Assembly: GCA_050309765.1 (NCBI GenBank)
Contig: JBNRMU010000058.1
Coordinates: 1-58,846 of the forward strand
Reading direction: 5' to 3'
Length of the DNA stretch: 58,846 bases
Source: CALWRM01 sp050309765
GTDB lineage: Bacteria; Bacillota; Clostridia; Christensenellales; UBA1750
Part shown: positions 46,894-55,792 of the stretch, piece by piece
Layout: each line of letters starts with the position of its first letter
Numbering within the stretch: the stretch's first letter is position 1
Notes under the pieces: generated by a model
Databases searched by the model: none
Seen by the model: only the letters and a program-made list of their open reading frames with translations
What the model was told of the DNA's origin: nothing
Translations under genes and position numbers: made by a program

Positions 46894-48129
46894 TTATACT
46901 TTGAGCAGCGCACGCCTGAGCAGGTCGAGCGCGTTTAACATGGACATGCGGCGGATGCGCATGCGGTCGCCGCCAAGGCGCAGCTCCTTTACCTGCACGC
47001 CATCCTGATCCGCCAGGGCCAGGTACACAAGGCCCACAGGCTTTTGCGCCGTGCCGCCGTCCGGCCCGGCGATGCCCGTCACCGCCACGGCATAGTCCGT
47101 GCCTGCGGCCGCCCTTTCGCCCAGGGCCATTTCGCGCGCGCACTCGGCGCTCACCGCGCCGTGGGCCTTGAGCGTTTCTTCCCTCACGCCCAGGCGGCGC
47201 ATCTTGGCCTCGTTGGAGTAGCAGACGATACCCTCCAGCAAAGCGGAGGAGATGCCGGGCAGGGCCACCAGCTCGCTGGCGATCATGCCGCCGGTGCAGG
47301 ACTCGGCAAGGGACAGCGTCTTATTCTTTTCGATCAGAAGCCTGCCCACGGTCTCGGGCAGCTTCTGGTCGCCCACGGCGTATAAGTATTCGCCCGCGAT
47401 GGCCAGGATCTTCTCCTGCACCGCGTCCAGCAGGGGCTCTGCTTCCTCGCCCTCCTTGACCTTTACGCTCAGGCGCAGGCTTACCTCGCCAAAGCCCGCG
47501 TATGGGGCAATGGTCACGCGGCCCTGTCCGTCTATGATCTCACGCAGGGCGTCGGCCAGGGCCGATTCGCCGATGCCGAAAAAGCGCAGCGTGCGCGAGA
47601 CGATCCTTTCGCCGGAAAGCGCATGCAGGTAGGGCACCAGGCAGTGATCCGTCATATACTCCAGCTCGTTGGGCGGGCCGGGCAGAACGCAGTAGCGTTT
47701 TTTTCCCTTTTGCACGGCAAAGCCGGGCGCCGTGCCGCGCTCGTTGAAAAAGACAAACGCCCCTTGCGGCAAACAGACCTGACGGTAATTGTTCTTTGTA
47801 ATGGTGCGGCCGTGCCCCTGCATCCATTTTTCCATGGCTGCGCGGCACTCGGCGTTTTCGATGAGATCAAGGCCCAAATGCTTGGCCAGTGTTTCCCTCG
47901 TGATGTCGTCCTCGGTCGGGCCCAGGCCGCCGGTCAAAACAATAACGTCGCTGCGCCCTTCGGCCAGGCGGATGGCGGAGAGCAGACGCTCCTCGTTATC
48001 GCCCACCACCTGCTGAAAGTAGCTGTCCACGCCCAGCTCCGCCAGGCGCACGGCGATGTATTTGGCGTCGGTGTTTACGATCTGCCCCATGAGCAGCTCC
48101 GTTCCCACGGAAATGATTTCGGCATTCAT
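46894..48129 (-). CDS. cinA: CinA: competence/damage-inducible protein A
   Basis: The 411-residue protein has an N-terminal MoaB/Mog-like COG1058 domain (ISVGTELLMGQIVNTDA, LTGGLGPTEDDITRE) with ADP-ribose pyrophosphatase-like role, and a C-terminal NMN deamidase domain (SLAESCTGGMIASELVALPG; VAVTGIAGPDGG). Regularly linked to recA in Gram-positives, as here. ATG at 48127-48129; ribosome site AGGAGT. Confidence 0.96.
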   Translation of the reverse strand: MNAEIISVGTELLMGQIVNTDAKYIAVRLAELGVDSYFQQVVGDNEERLLSAIRLAEGRSDVIVLTGGLGPTEDDITRETLAKHLGLDLIENAECRAAMEKWMQGHGRTITKNNYRQVCLPQGAFVFFNERGTAPGFAVQKGKKRYCVLPGPPNELEYMTDHCLVPYLHALSGERIVSRTLRFFGIGESALADALREIIDGQGRVTIAPYAGFGEVSLRLSVKVKEGEEAEPLLDAVQEKILAIAGEYLYAVGDQKLPETVGRLLIEKNKTLSLAESCTGGMIASELVALPGISSALLEGIVCYSNEAKMRRLGVREETLKAHGAVSAECAREMALGERAAAGTDYAVAVTGIAGPDGGTAQKPVGLVYLALADQDGVQVKELRLGGDRMRIRRMSMLNALDLLRRALLKV

Positions 48130-48163
48130 AAACGGGCAGGACTCCTTTCGGACGGCAAAGGTT

Positions 48164-48706
48164 CTATTTCAGGGAAAGCAGGCGGCGGTTCTTTACGATG
48201 TATTCCGCGCCCGACCATACGGTGAACACCAGCGCGACATACACGCAGATGGTATCCATGGGGAAGGGGATCAGGCTGAAGGGATAATTGTACAGCAAAA
48301 GCAGCACCAGCGCGATCAGCTGCGTGGTCGTTTTGACCTTGGCCAGGGGGCTGGCGGCGATGACCACATTGCGCGAGGCCGCCACCAGGCGAAAGCCGGA
48401 GATGAGAAATTCGCGTGCAAGAAAAAGGATGCCCACCACGGCGGAAAGCCTTCTATCGCCCACCAGCAGCAAGATGGCCGCCATCACCAGCACCTTGTCG
48501 GCGATGGGGTCCATGAACTTGCCGAAGGTGGTCACCTCGTTGCGGCTGCGGGCAAGGTAGCCATCCAGCAGGTCCGTCAGCGAGGCCAGGGCAAACAGGA
48601 CCGCCGGCAGAAACCACAGCGTTCCCCTTGCGCACAGATAGTAGGCGGCGATGAATGCCGGGATCAGGCAGAGGCGCAAAATGGTGATCTTGTTGGCAAG
48701 CGTCAT
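48164..48706 (-). CDS. pgsA: CDP-diacylglycerol-glycerol-3-phosphate 3-phosphatidyltransferase
   Basis: Integral membrane enzyme making phosphatidylglycerol phosphate. The 180-residue protein contains the complete CDP-alcohol motif: Asp45-x2-Asp48-Gly49-x2-Ala52-Arg53-x8-Gly62-x3-Asp66-x3-Asp70, and about five hydrophobic segments. Its ATG overlaps the rimO stop in ATGA. Confidence 0.96.
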   Translation of the reverse strand: MTLANKITILRLCLIPAFIAAYYLCARGTLWFLPAVLFALASLTDLLDGYLARSRNEVTTFGKFMDPIADKVLVMAAILLLVGDRRLSAVVGILFLAREFLISGFRLVAASRNVVIAASPLAKVKTTTQLIALVLLLLYNYPFSLIPFPMDTICVYVALVFTVWSGAEYIVKNRRLLSLK

Positions 48707-50022
48707 GGCTCTTGGGGCACTCCCATCATATCATAGTCCAGCGCCTTTGTCAGGCGCACGGGCAGTATCTGGCCGATCGCAAGGTTTTCGGCCAGCTCGA
48801 TGTAGATGCGGCCGTCCGTTTCCGGCGCTTCCCACTGGGAGCGGCCGATGTACAGGCCCATTTCTTCCTCTTCAACAAGCACATCCACCACGCTGCCAAC
48901 GCGCGAAAGGTTGAACGCGCGCGAGATGGGCCGCTGCTGGCGCATGATGCGGTTCGCGCGGCCGCGGCGGTTGCGCAGGGGCACCTGGTCCTTTCTCGCG
49001 GCGGCGGGAGTGCCCTCCTCGCGGGAATAGGCGAAGGCGCCCAGGCGGTCGAAGGGATGGGTTTTGAGGTAGTCCAGCAGATAGCGGAACTCCTCCTCCG
49101 TCTCGCTGGGGAAGCCGGCGATCATGGTGGTGCGCAGGGCAAAGCCGCCCAGATCGCGGATGCGGTGGTAAAGATGGTCGATCAGGGCATGGTCGCCGCG
49201 GCGGTTCATTTCCTTAAGCAGCCGGTCGTGCACATGCTGCAGGGGGATGTCGATATAGGCGCAGATCTTGGGATCGTCGTGCATCAGCTGCAAAAGCTCG
49301 TCCGTGGTGTTGTCCGGATAGCAGTACAAAACGCGCAGCCAGGTGGTGGACGGCAATGCGGAAAGCCTTTTGAGCAGCTCCACCAGCATGGGTCTGCCGT
49401 AAATGTCCTCGCCGTAGCGCGTGGTATCCTGCGCCACCAGGTCGATCTCCTTGACCCCGGCGCGACAGAGCTCGTCCACCTCGCGCACGATGTCCTCCAT
49501 TTTGCGGGAGATGAGCGGCCCGCGGATGTAGGGGATGGCGCAGTAGGCGCAGCGGTTGGAGCAGCCGTCGGCAATCTTGACATAGGCGTACTGCGCCGGC
49601 GTGGTGAGCAGCCGCGGCGTTTGTTCCGGATAGCAGTAGGGCAGGTCGGTTTCAAGAATGCGCTTGCCGGACAGCACCTGTTCGATGATCTGGTCGATCT
49701 TCTCGATCTCGCCGATGCCCAGCACCGCGTCGGCCTCCGGCATATCCTCGATCAACTCTTTGCCGTACCTTTGCGAAAGGCAGCCGGTGACGATCAGCGC
49801 CCGGCAGGCGTCCTTTTTGTGCTCGGCCATCTCGAAGATGGCGTCGATGGACTCCTGCTTGGCCTCCTCAATGAAGCCGCAGGTGTTGACAAGGATCACC
49901 TCGGCCCTGGCCGGATCGGACACGATGGGATAGCCCTTTTCCTTCAGCCTTCCCAGCATCAGCTCCCCATCCACGCGATTCTTTGCGCAACCAAGGCTGA
50001 CCATTCCCACAGACGGCAGCAA
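48703..50022 (-). CDS. rimO: Ribosomal protein S12 methylthiotransferase RimO
   Basis: Radical SAM enzyme that methylthiolates Asp of ribosomal protein S12. The 439-residue protein has Cys12, Cys48 and Cys81 (N-terminal cluster: SLGCAKN, NTCGF, TGCLSQ), radical SAM Cys154-x3-Cys158-x2-Cys161 (CSNRCAYC), GFPSETEEEF, and a TRAM domain at the end (SQWEAPETDGRIYI). Start is TTG at 50020-50022 with AAGGGGG nine bases upstream; the ATG at 50004 lacks a site. Confidence 0.96.
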   Translation of the reverse strand: MLPSVGMVSLGCAKNRVDGELMLGRLKEKGYPIVSDPARAEVILVNTCGFIEEAKQESIDAIFEMAEHKKDACRALIVTGCLSQRYGKELIEDMPEADAVLGIGEIEKIDQIIEQVLSGKRILETDLPYCYPEQTPRLLTTPAQYAYVKIADGCSNRCAYCAIPYIRGPLISRKMEDIVREVDELCRAGVKEIDLVAQDTTRYGEDIYGRPMLVELLKRLSALPSTTWLRVLYCYPDNTTDELLQLMHDDPKICAYIDIPLQHVHDRLLKEMNRRGDHALIDHLYHRIRDLGGFALRTTMIAGFPSETEEEFRYLLDYLKTHPFDRLGAFAYSREEGTPAAARKDQVPLRNRRGRANRIMRQQRPISRAFNLSRVGSVVDVLVEEEEMGLYIGRSQWEAPETDGRIYIELAENLAIGQILPVRLTKALDYDMMGVPQEP

Positions 50023-50065
50023 ATCGTTTTTCCCCCTTATGGTCTTGCTTTATGTATGTATCGTT

Positions 50066-52834
50066 TTAGGATGATTTTCTTCCGAATACGCGCTCATATT
50101 CCTCGCGGTTGATGAGCACCTGGCGGGGCTTGGAGCCCTCAAAGCCGGAGATGAGCTTGCGTTTTTCCATCTCGTCCAGCAGCCTTCCCGCGCGCGCGTA
50201 ACCAACGCGGAAGCGCCTTTGCAGCATGGAGGCCGATATCTGGCCCGAATCCACGGCCAGCTCCACGGCCTGGGCCAACAGCTCGTCGCCTTCCTCGTCG
50301 CTCTCGGTCTCGGTTTTTTCCTCCTCGCCCTTTTCCATGGCCTCGAGGAAGCCTTCGTCGTACTTGGCCTCGGAACGCTGGCGCATATACTCCACCAGCT
50401 CGTTGACCTCTTTATCGGAGATGAAGGCGCCCTGCACGCGCAGCTTCTTGTTGGCGCCGCTGGGATCGAACAGCATGTCGCCGCGGCCGAGCAGCTTTTC
50501 CGCGCCCGCCATGTCAAGGATCGTGCGGCTGTCCACCTGGGAGGCCACGGCAAAGGCGATGCGCGAGGGGATGTTGGCCTTGATCACGCCGGTGATCACG
50601 TTGACCGAGGGGCGCTGCGTGGCGATGACCAGATGGATGCCCGCAGCTCTGGCCAGCTGGGCCAGGCGGCAGATGCGCTCCTCCACGTCGCCGGGAGCCA
50701 CCATCATAAGGTCCGCCAATTCGTCGATGATGACGACGATCTGCGGCAGGGGCTTTTCGCCCCGCTCGGTCAGGTAAGCGTTGTAACCCTTGAGATCGCG
50801 GCAGCCGGACTTGGCGAAGGCACGGTACCTTTCATCCATCTCGTGCACGGCCCAACCCAGCGCGCCGGCCGCCTTCTTGGGGTCGGTCACCACGGGGATG
50901 AGCAGGTGGGGAATGCCGTTGTATACGGAAAGCTCCACCACCTTGGGGTCGATCAGGATCAGCTTGACCTCCTCGGGCGTGGCTTTGTACAAAATGGAGG
51001 CGATCAGCGAGTTGATGCACACGCTCTTGCCCGAACCGGTGGCGCCGGCGATCAAAAGGTGCGGCATGCGGGCAAGATCGGCCACCATGGGGTCGCCGGC
51101 GATGTCCTTGCCAAGGGCCACGGCCAGCTTGGAGGGGTGCTCGCGGAACTTGTCGCTCTCCAGCACCTCGCGCAGGGGCACGGTGTCTATGGTCTGGTTG
51201 GCGATCTCGATGCCCACCGCGGCCTTGCCGGGGATGGGCGCCTCGATGCGCACGCCGATGGCCGCCATGTTCAGGGCGATGTCATCGGCAAGGCCCGTGA
51301 TGCGGCTGACCTTGACGCCGCGGGCGGGCTGCAGCTCATACCTGGTGATGGCGGGGCCGCGACTGACGTGCAGCACGCGGGCCTCGATGCCAAAGGAGCT
51401 GAGCGTCTCCTCCAGGCGCAGCACGTTTTCGCGCTGCATCTCTTCTTCCCGATCCGCGTCCGTCTTCTGCTTAACGGGCAGGGACAAAATGTCCATCGGC
51501 GGGAAGTGATACGGCTCCACCAGGGCCTGGGGATCGATGGCCGGCTCGGACTCGCGGCCAAAGAGATATTCCACCTCCTGTTTGGGGATGGCGGTGATGG
51601 TCACGGGCTCGTCGTCAAAGCCGCCGACCTCGTCCTCCTCGTCGTCAAAATCGGCAACGGAGGGGTTCTTGGGGCCATCCTCCTCGGGGCTTTCCTCGCG
51701 CACGGAAACCGGCACCTGCCGGATCGGCCGCACGGGAATCGCGGGTTCCTCGGGTTCCGGCAGCGCTTGCGCCGTGTTCTCTTCGGAAACGGGCGCCGCA
51801 GGCGCGGGCTTTGTTTCGTATTCGTCGGCAAAATCCGCTTCCGGCGCAGCTGCGGCGGGCGTGCTCTCCTGCGGAAGAGTCTGCCGGGCGGAAGCCCTTT
51901 TTAAGGCAAGCTCGGGCGGGAACAGCGGCGGCCTGGCGTCGTCCCTTGCGGACAGGCCGTCCTTTTCGCCGGCCCTGCGCGGGCGCAGGGGGGTGAAGGC
52001 CGCCTCCCGGGCCGGCTGGTCGGCGCTGCGCTCGAGCACCTCGTTGCGGAAGGAGTCGGTCTGCGCCTTTGCATCGTCGGTCTTTGTGGGTGTATCCTCC
52101 AGGAAAGCGTTTCGGTATTCCTGCAGGCTGCGGCGCTGCTCCTCCAGGCGCTGCTCGCGCTCGGCGGCGCGCTGCAGCTTATCGTCTCTGCGGCGCTGCT
52201 GGTATTCCTCGCGGTAGGCGCGCACGTTGTTGGCTGCGCGCACGGTGGACTCGGCCACGGACTGGCTCATCTTCTGGCCCATGCTCGTCAGCGACAGATG
52301 GCTGAGCGTGGCGATGCAGCCGATCATGCCCAGCACCGACAGTATATAGCCGCCGGCGCTGCCGATCAGCAGGCGCACAGGGTAGCAGATCGCGCCGCCC
52401 AGAAGGCCCGTACCGAGGCCGAGCTCCCTGCCAAGGGCATAGGAGGTGGTAAGGTACGCGCCGTAGCTCGCGTCGCGGGCCGCCTGCGCGGCCCTTTCGT
52501 GCCAGAACAGGTGCAAAAACAGGGCCAGGAACAGGAACAGCGCCACGGTCAGCAGCACCTTGCCCGCGCCGATCTTACGCTTAAAGGCGATGAGCGTAAG
52601 CCAGCCGGCGGCCAGCAGCACCAGGGGCATGATCCAGGCAAACAGCCCGAACATACCCTGCAAAAAGGCGCGCACGGCCGCGCCCACCACGCCGGTGAGC
52701 GTGGTGAACATGGAAAGCGCCGCAAAAATGCCAAGGCCGATCAGCATAAGACCGGCGATGTCGCAGGGCAGCCTGCGCTGCTGCTTTTTGCGGGTCGATT
52801 GTTTTTTGCTTGTGTTTTTCGCTTTGGATGCCAC
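50066..52834 (-). CDS. ftsK: FtsK/SpoIIIE DNA translocase
   Basis: Pumps chromosomal DNA through the division septum. The 922-residue protein has a basic N-terminus (SKKQSTRKKQQRR), four to five membrane helices (~22-180), a long Pro/Glu/Ala-rich linker (~190-430), then the motor domain: YELQPARGVKVSRITGL, Walker A GATGSGKSVC (~600), Walker B VVIIDELADLMM, and a C-terminal gamma winged helix (QISASMLQRRFRVGYARAGRLLDEME) that reads KOPS-like sites. Length suits SpoIIIE. It may be named spoIIIE; sporulation is not proven from this window. Confidence 0.96.
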   Translation of the reverse strand: MASKAKNTSKKQSTRKKQQRRLPCDIAGLMLIGLGIFAALSMFTTLTGVVGAAVRAFLQGMFGLFAWIMPLVLLAAGWLTLIAFKRKIGAGKVLLTVALFLFLALFLHLFWHERAAQAARDASYGAYLTTSYALGRELGLGTGLLGGAICYPVRLLIGSAGGYILSVLGMIGCIATLSHLSLTSMGQKMSQSVAESTVRAANNVRAYREEYQQRRRDDKLQRAAEREQRLEEQRRSLQEYRNAFLEDTPTKTDDAKAQTDSFRNEVLERSADQPAREAAFTPLRPRRAGEKDGLSARDDARPPLFPPELALKRASARQTLPQESTPAAAAPEADFADEYETKPAPAAPVSEENTAQALPEPEEPAIPVRPIRQVPVSVREESPEEDGPKNPSVADFDDEEDEVGGFDDEPVTITAIPKQEVEYLFGRESEPAIDPQALVEPYHFPPMDILSLPVKQKTDADREEEMQRENVLRLEETLSSFGIEARVLHVSRGPAITRYELQPARGVKVSRITGLADDIALNMAAIGVRIEAPIPGKAAVGIEIANQTIDTVPLREVLESDKFREHPSKLAVALGKDIAGDPMVADLARMPHLLIAGATGSGKSVCINSLIASILYKATPEEVKLILIDPKVVELSVYNGIPHLLIPVVTDPKKAAGALGWAVHEMDERYRAFAKSGCRDLKGYNAYLTERGEKPLPQIVVIIDELADLMMVAPGDVEERICRLAQLARAAGIHLVIATQRPSVNVITGVIKANIPSRIAFAVASQVDSRTILDMAGAEKLLGRGDMLFDPSGANKKLRVQGAFISDKEVNELVEYMRQRSEAKYDEGFLEAMEKGEEEKTETESDEEGDELLAQAVELAVDSGQISASMLQRRFRVGYARAGRLLDEMEKRKLISGFEGSKPRQVLINREEYERVFGRKSS

Positions 52835-52850
52835 GAAACTTATTAACTCC

Positions 52851-53393
52851 TTATATTTCCTGCGCCGCTTCCTTTTCCAGGGAGGAAAAATCCTCCACCG
52901 GCGGCAGCTGGGAAAGGTCGCTCAGGCCGAAATGCCGCAAAAACTCCTCCGTTGTGCCGTAGAGGATGGGCCGGCCGATGGTCTCCTTGCGGCCGAGCTC
53001 ACAGATGAGCCCGTGCCCGAGCAGGGTAACGATGGCCCTGTCGCACTGCACCCCGCGCAGGGTCTCGATCTCCATGCGCGTCACCGGCTGGCGGTAGGCC
53101 ACCACGCACAGCGTTTCCAGCGCGGCCTGGGTCAACGTCTGGCGCCGTACGGGCGCAAGCGTCTTTTCCACCAGCTCGCGGTAGGCGGGCTTGGTGCACA
53201 GCTGGAGCTTATCCTCCAGCCGGATGAGGGCAAGCCCGCTGCTCGCGGAGGCATATTTTTCGTAAAGCATGAGCTCCAGCTCGCGCATTTCTAGCGGCGT
53301 CAGATCCAGCGCCTGGGCAAGCGCGTCCATGGAAACGGCGTCGCCGCTGGCAAAGAGCACCGCCTCGGCGGCGGCCAGCAGGTCAGGCTGCAT
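52851..53393 (-). CDS. scpB: Segregation and condensation protein B
   Basis: Kite protein of SMC-ScpAB. The 180-residue protein has two winged helices: LLAAAEAVLFASGDAVSMDALAQAL and TLTQAALETLCVVAYRQPVTRMEIETLRGV, and GRKETIGRPILYGTTEEFLRHFGL. ATG at 53391-53393, overlapping the scpA end by 11 bases; a longer frame is inside scpA. GGGGAGG precedes it. Confidence 0.96.
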   Translation of the reverse strand: MQPDLLAAAEAVLFASGDAVSMDALAQALDLTPLEMRELELMLYEKYASASSGLALIRLEDKLQLCTKPAYRELVEKTLAPVRRQTLTQAALETLCVVAYRQPVTRMEIETLRGVQCDRAIVTLLGHGLICELGRKETIGRPILYGTTEEFLRHFGLSDLSQLPPVEDFSSLEKEAAQEI

Positions 53394-54108
53394 TTGTGGT
53401 GCCTCCCCTGTACAAAAGGATGGGTCCGTACAGCTCGCGCTGCACCAGGCGGATGCGCCCGTTTTTAAGCAGCTCCAGCATGGCGATAAAGGTAGATACC
53501 AGGTGCTCGCGGTCCGGCGCGCCGTCGAACAGGGCCTCAAAGCGCACCTCGGACAGCCTGTCCACCAGGGACAATATCTCCGCGGTGCAGCGGGCGATGG
53601 ACCACTGCTCGCGGCGGATGCGGCGCACGGGCACGTCTATCTGCACGTCCGTAGGCCGCTGCAAAAGCCGCAAAAACGCCTCCTGCAAGGCGGAAAGCGA
53701 GATCTGCGAAAGCTCGAAGCGCTGCTTTGTTACCATTTCCTCCGGCAGGCGGTAGAGCCTGTCCAGCGCCTCTTTTTCCAAGGGGCGCAGCTTTTCGCCC
53801 GCCTCCTTTAAGCGCTTGTATTCCTCCAGGCGGCGCAGCAGAGCCTCCTCCGGGTCCTCCTCGCCCTCCTCCAGGCGCGGGGGCTTGGGCAGCAGCGCGC
53901 GCGACTTGATCTCGAGCAGGGTCGCCGCCATCTGCAAAAACTCGCTGGCGGTTTCCATGTCCAGCGCGCTCAGATCGCGGATGGACTGCATATACTGCTC
54001 GGTGATCTCGGAAACGAAAATATCGCGTATGTCGATCTTCGCCCGGGAAATCAGGTGCAAAAGAAGGTCCAAGGGACCCTGGAACTGCGTCAATTGCACT
54101 TGAAGCAT
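53383..54108 (-). CDS. scpA: Segregation and condensation protein A
   Basis: Kleisin of SMC-ScpAB. The 241-residue protein has the conserved N-terminus FQGPLDLLLHLISRAKIDIRDIFVSEITEQY, LEMASEFLQMAATLLEIKSRALLP-type segment, and the C-terminal winged helix VSTFIAMLELLKNGRIRLVQ. ATG at 54106-54108 after AAGGAGG; first gene of the operon reaching recA. Confidence 0.96.
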   Translation of the reverse strand: MLQVQLTQFQGPLDLLLHLISRAKIDIRDIFVSEITEQYMQSIRDLSALDMETASEFLQMAATLLEIKSRALLPKPPRLEEGEEDPEEALLRRLEEYKRLKEAGEKLRPLEKEALDRLYRLPEEMVTKQRFELSQISLSALQEAFLRLLQRPTDVQIDVPVRRIRREQWSIARCTAEILSLVDRLSEVRFEALFDGAPDREHLVSTFIAMLELLKNGRIRLVQRELYGPILLYRGGTTNAA

Positions 54109-54174
54109 CCCGCTGAAGACCTCCTTGCCAATAAGCCTCGCGCATTTGGGCATAAGCCCGCACGGTATCATCTT

Positions 54175-54203
54175 ATTATAACGATTCAGCCCCTATTTGT
54201 CAA
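54175..54203 (-). promoter_or_regulatory. Consensus promoter of the scpA-recA operon
   Basis: TTGACA (54198-54203), 17 bases, TATAAT (54175-54180): a perfect sigma-A/sigma-70 consensus. Confidence 0.93.
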
Positions 54204-54262
54204 AGCGCGCATGCCGCCCGGCACGGCAAAACGGGGCTTATTTCGCCCTTATGCGCTTCTTC

Positions 54263-54291
54263 TTGGCCAAATGGCCAAAGCGTGCTACAAT
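54263..54291 (+). promoter_or_regulatory. Promoter of the ICMT-like gene
   Basis: TTGGCC (54263-54268) and TACAAT (54286-54291), 17-base spacer, 37 bases before ATG. TGGCCAAATGGCCA (54264-54277) is an inverted repeat overlapping the -35 and could be an operator. Confidence 0.65.
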
Positions 54292-54328
54292 CAGGTTCAG
54301 GCCCACACATACGAAGGAGGCGATCCAA

Positions 54329-55000
54329 ATGGACAAACGGCTGTTTTGGCAGGCGATGGGCAAGTTCTTTGGCGGGTTTTTTCTCGTGGCGCTGCTGCTC
54401 TTTCTTCCCGCGGGCACACTGCGCTATCCCCATGCCTGGCTGCTGCTTGCGCTGCTGTTCGTGCCCATGTTCTGCGCCGGCCTCGTGATGCTGCGGCGCA
54501 ATCCGGCCCTTTTGCGCGCACGCCTGAACGCAAAAGAGCAGGAAATAGAGCAAAAACGGGTCGTTTTGCTCAGCGGGCTTTTATTCATCTGCGCCTTTGT
54601 CCTGGCCGGGCTCAATTTCCGCTTCCGCTGGCTGCTGCTGCCGGACTGGGCGGTGTGGGTGGCCGCGGCCGTGTTTCTGATCGCGTATGCTCTGTATGCC
54701 GAGGTTTTGCGCGAAAACACTTACCTTTCCCGCACCATCGGGGTGCAGGAAGGCCAGAAGGTCGTCGATACGGGGCTGTACGGCGTCGTCCGCCACCCGA
54801 TGTACTTTGCCACCGTGCTGCTTTTTCTTGCCATGCCGCTGGTGCTTTCATCGCCCCTTTCCTTTGCCGTGCTGCTGCTTTATCTTCCCTTGATCGTAAA
54901 ACGCATCAAAAACGAAGAAAAGGTGCTGGAAAAGGGCCTGCCCGGCTATGCGGCCTACAAGCAAAAGGTCAAACACAGGCTGCTCCCCTTCCTCTGGTAG
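54329..55000 (+). CDS. Isoprenylcysteine carboxyl methyltransferase family membrane protein
   Basis: A 223-residue protein with five hydrophobic segments and the ICMT/PEMT-like C-terminal signature (TGLYGVVRHPMYFATVLLFLAMPL, then EEKVLEKGLPGYAAYKQKVKHRLLP), where the RHPxY and E-x-x-L-x-x-x-x-P elements bind S-adenosylmethionine in ICMT. Substrate unknown; bacterial members often methylate lipids or small isoprenoids. The ATG follows AAGGAGG by nine bases; a longer frame from 54197 covers the promoter. Confidence 0.88.
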   Translation: MDKRLFWQAMGKFFGGFFLVALLLFLPAGTLRYPHAWLLLALLFVPMFCAGLVMLRRNPALLRARLNAKEQEIEQKRVVLLSGLLFICAFVLAGLNFRFRWLLLPDWAVWVAAAVFLIAYALYAEVLRENTYLSRTIGVQEGQKVVDTGLYGVVRHPMYFATVLLFLAMPLVLSSPLSFAVLLLYLPLIVKRIKNEEKVLEKGLPGYAAYKQKVKHRLLPFLW

Positions 55001-55023
55001 GGCGGGCATCCGCAACCGCATAC

Positions 55024-55063
55024 AAAAAGCGTTTCCGATCATTTCACGGAAACGCTTTTGCTT
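55024..55063. terminator. Bidirectional terminator
   Basis: AAAAGCGTTTCCG (55025-55037) and CGGAAACGCTTTT (55047-55059) form a 13-bp stem; T-rich on both sides. It serves the ICMT-like gene (+) and araD (-). Confidence 0.9.
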
Positions 55064-55098
55064 TTCACCTAAAATTCCTGTGCCGCCGCTTTGGATGC

Positions 55099-55791
55099 TT
55101 ACTTTTGCCCGTAGTAGGCGTTTGGCCCGTGCTTGCGCAGAAAGTGCTTGTCCATCAGGGCCTGGCCGGCGCCCGGGGCATCCGGGTTGATCTGCAGGGT
55201 GAGGCAGGCCATGCGGGCCACCTCTTCCAGGATCACGGCGTTTTCCACGGCGCTTTCGGCGTCCCTGCCCCAGGCAAAGGGGCCATGGGCGCGCACCAGC
55301 ACGCCGGGGGTGTGCATGGGGTCGCGGCCGGAGAAGGTCTCCGCGATCACGTTGCCGGTTTCCTTCTCGTACTCGCCCTGTATCTCCTCTTCGGTCAGGG
55401 CGCGGGTGCAGGGGATGCTGCCGTAAAAGCTGTCGGCGTGGGTCGTGCCGAAGCAGGGCAGGTCCTTTGCCGCCTGCGCCCAGGCGGTGGCATAGGTGGA
55501 ATGGGTGTGCACCACGCCGCCGATGTCCGGATAGCGCCGATACAGCACCAGATGGGTGGGCGTGTCCGAGGACGGGCGCAGGCTCCCCTCCAGCACGCGG
55601 CCTTCTATGTCCAGCACCACCATATCGTCGGCGGTCATCGTGTCGTAGGACACGCCGCTGGGCTTGATGGCGATCTCGCCGCTGTCCTTGTCGCGCATGG
55701 ATACGTTGCCCCAGGTGAGGATCACAAGGCCGTGCTTTTTCAGGGCCAGGTTGGCCTCAAATACGCGCTGCTTTAATTCCTGCCTGGTCAT
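55099..55791 (-). CDS. araD: L-ribulose-5-phosphate 4-epimerase
   Basis: Class II aldolase-fold enzyme interconverting L-ribulose 5-phosphate and D-xylulose 5-phosphate. The 230-residue protein keeps the E. coli numbering of key residues: Asp76, His95 and His97 (HTHSTYA), His ~171 (VRAHGPFAWG), and TWGNVSMRD. Unusually it is the last gene of a ketoacid-oxidoreductase operon (one base after the gamma gene) and no other ara gene is near. It might be araD-like acting on another sugar phosphate (UlaF, SgbE). Confidence 0.92.
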   Translation of the reverse strand: MTRQELKQRVFEANLALKKHGLVILTWGNVSMRDKDSGEIAIKPSGVSYDTMTADDMVVLDIEGRVLEGSLRPSSDTPTHLVLYRRYPDIGGVVHTHSTYATAWAQAAKDLPCFGTTHADSFYGSIPCTRALTEEEIQGEYEKETGNVIAETFSGRDPMHTPGVLVRAHGPFAWGRDAESAVENAVILEEVARMACLTLQINPDAPGAGQALMDKHFLRKHGPNAYYGQK

Positions 55792-55792
55792 T

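Noticed and set aside
46836..46960. LexA/SOS box before recA
   Set aside because: No CGAAC-N4-GTTCG-like palindrome in the cinA-recA junction or before scpA.
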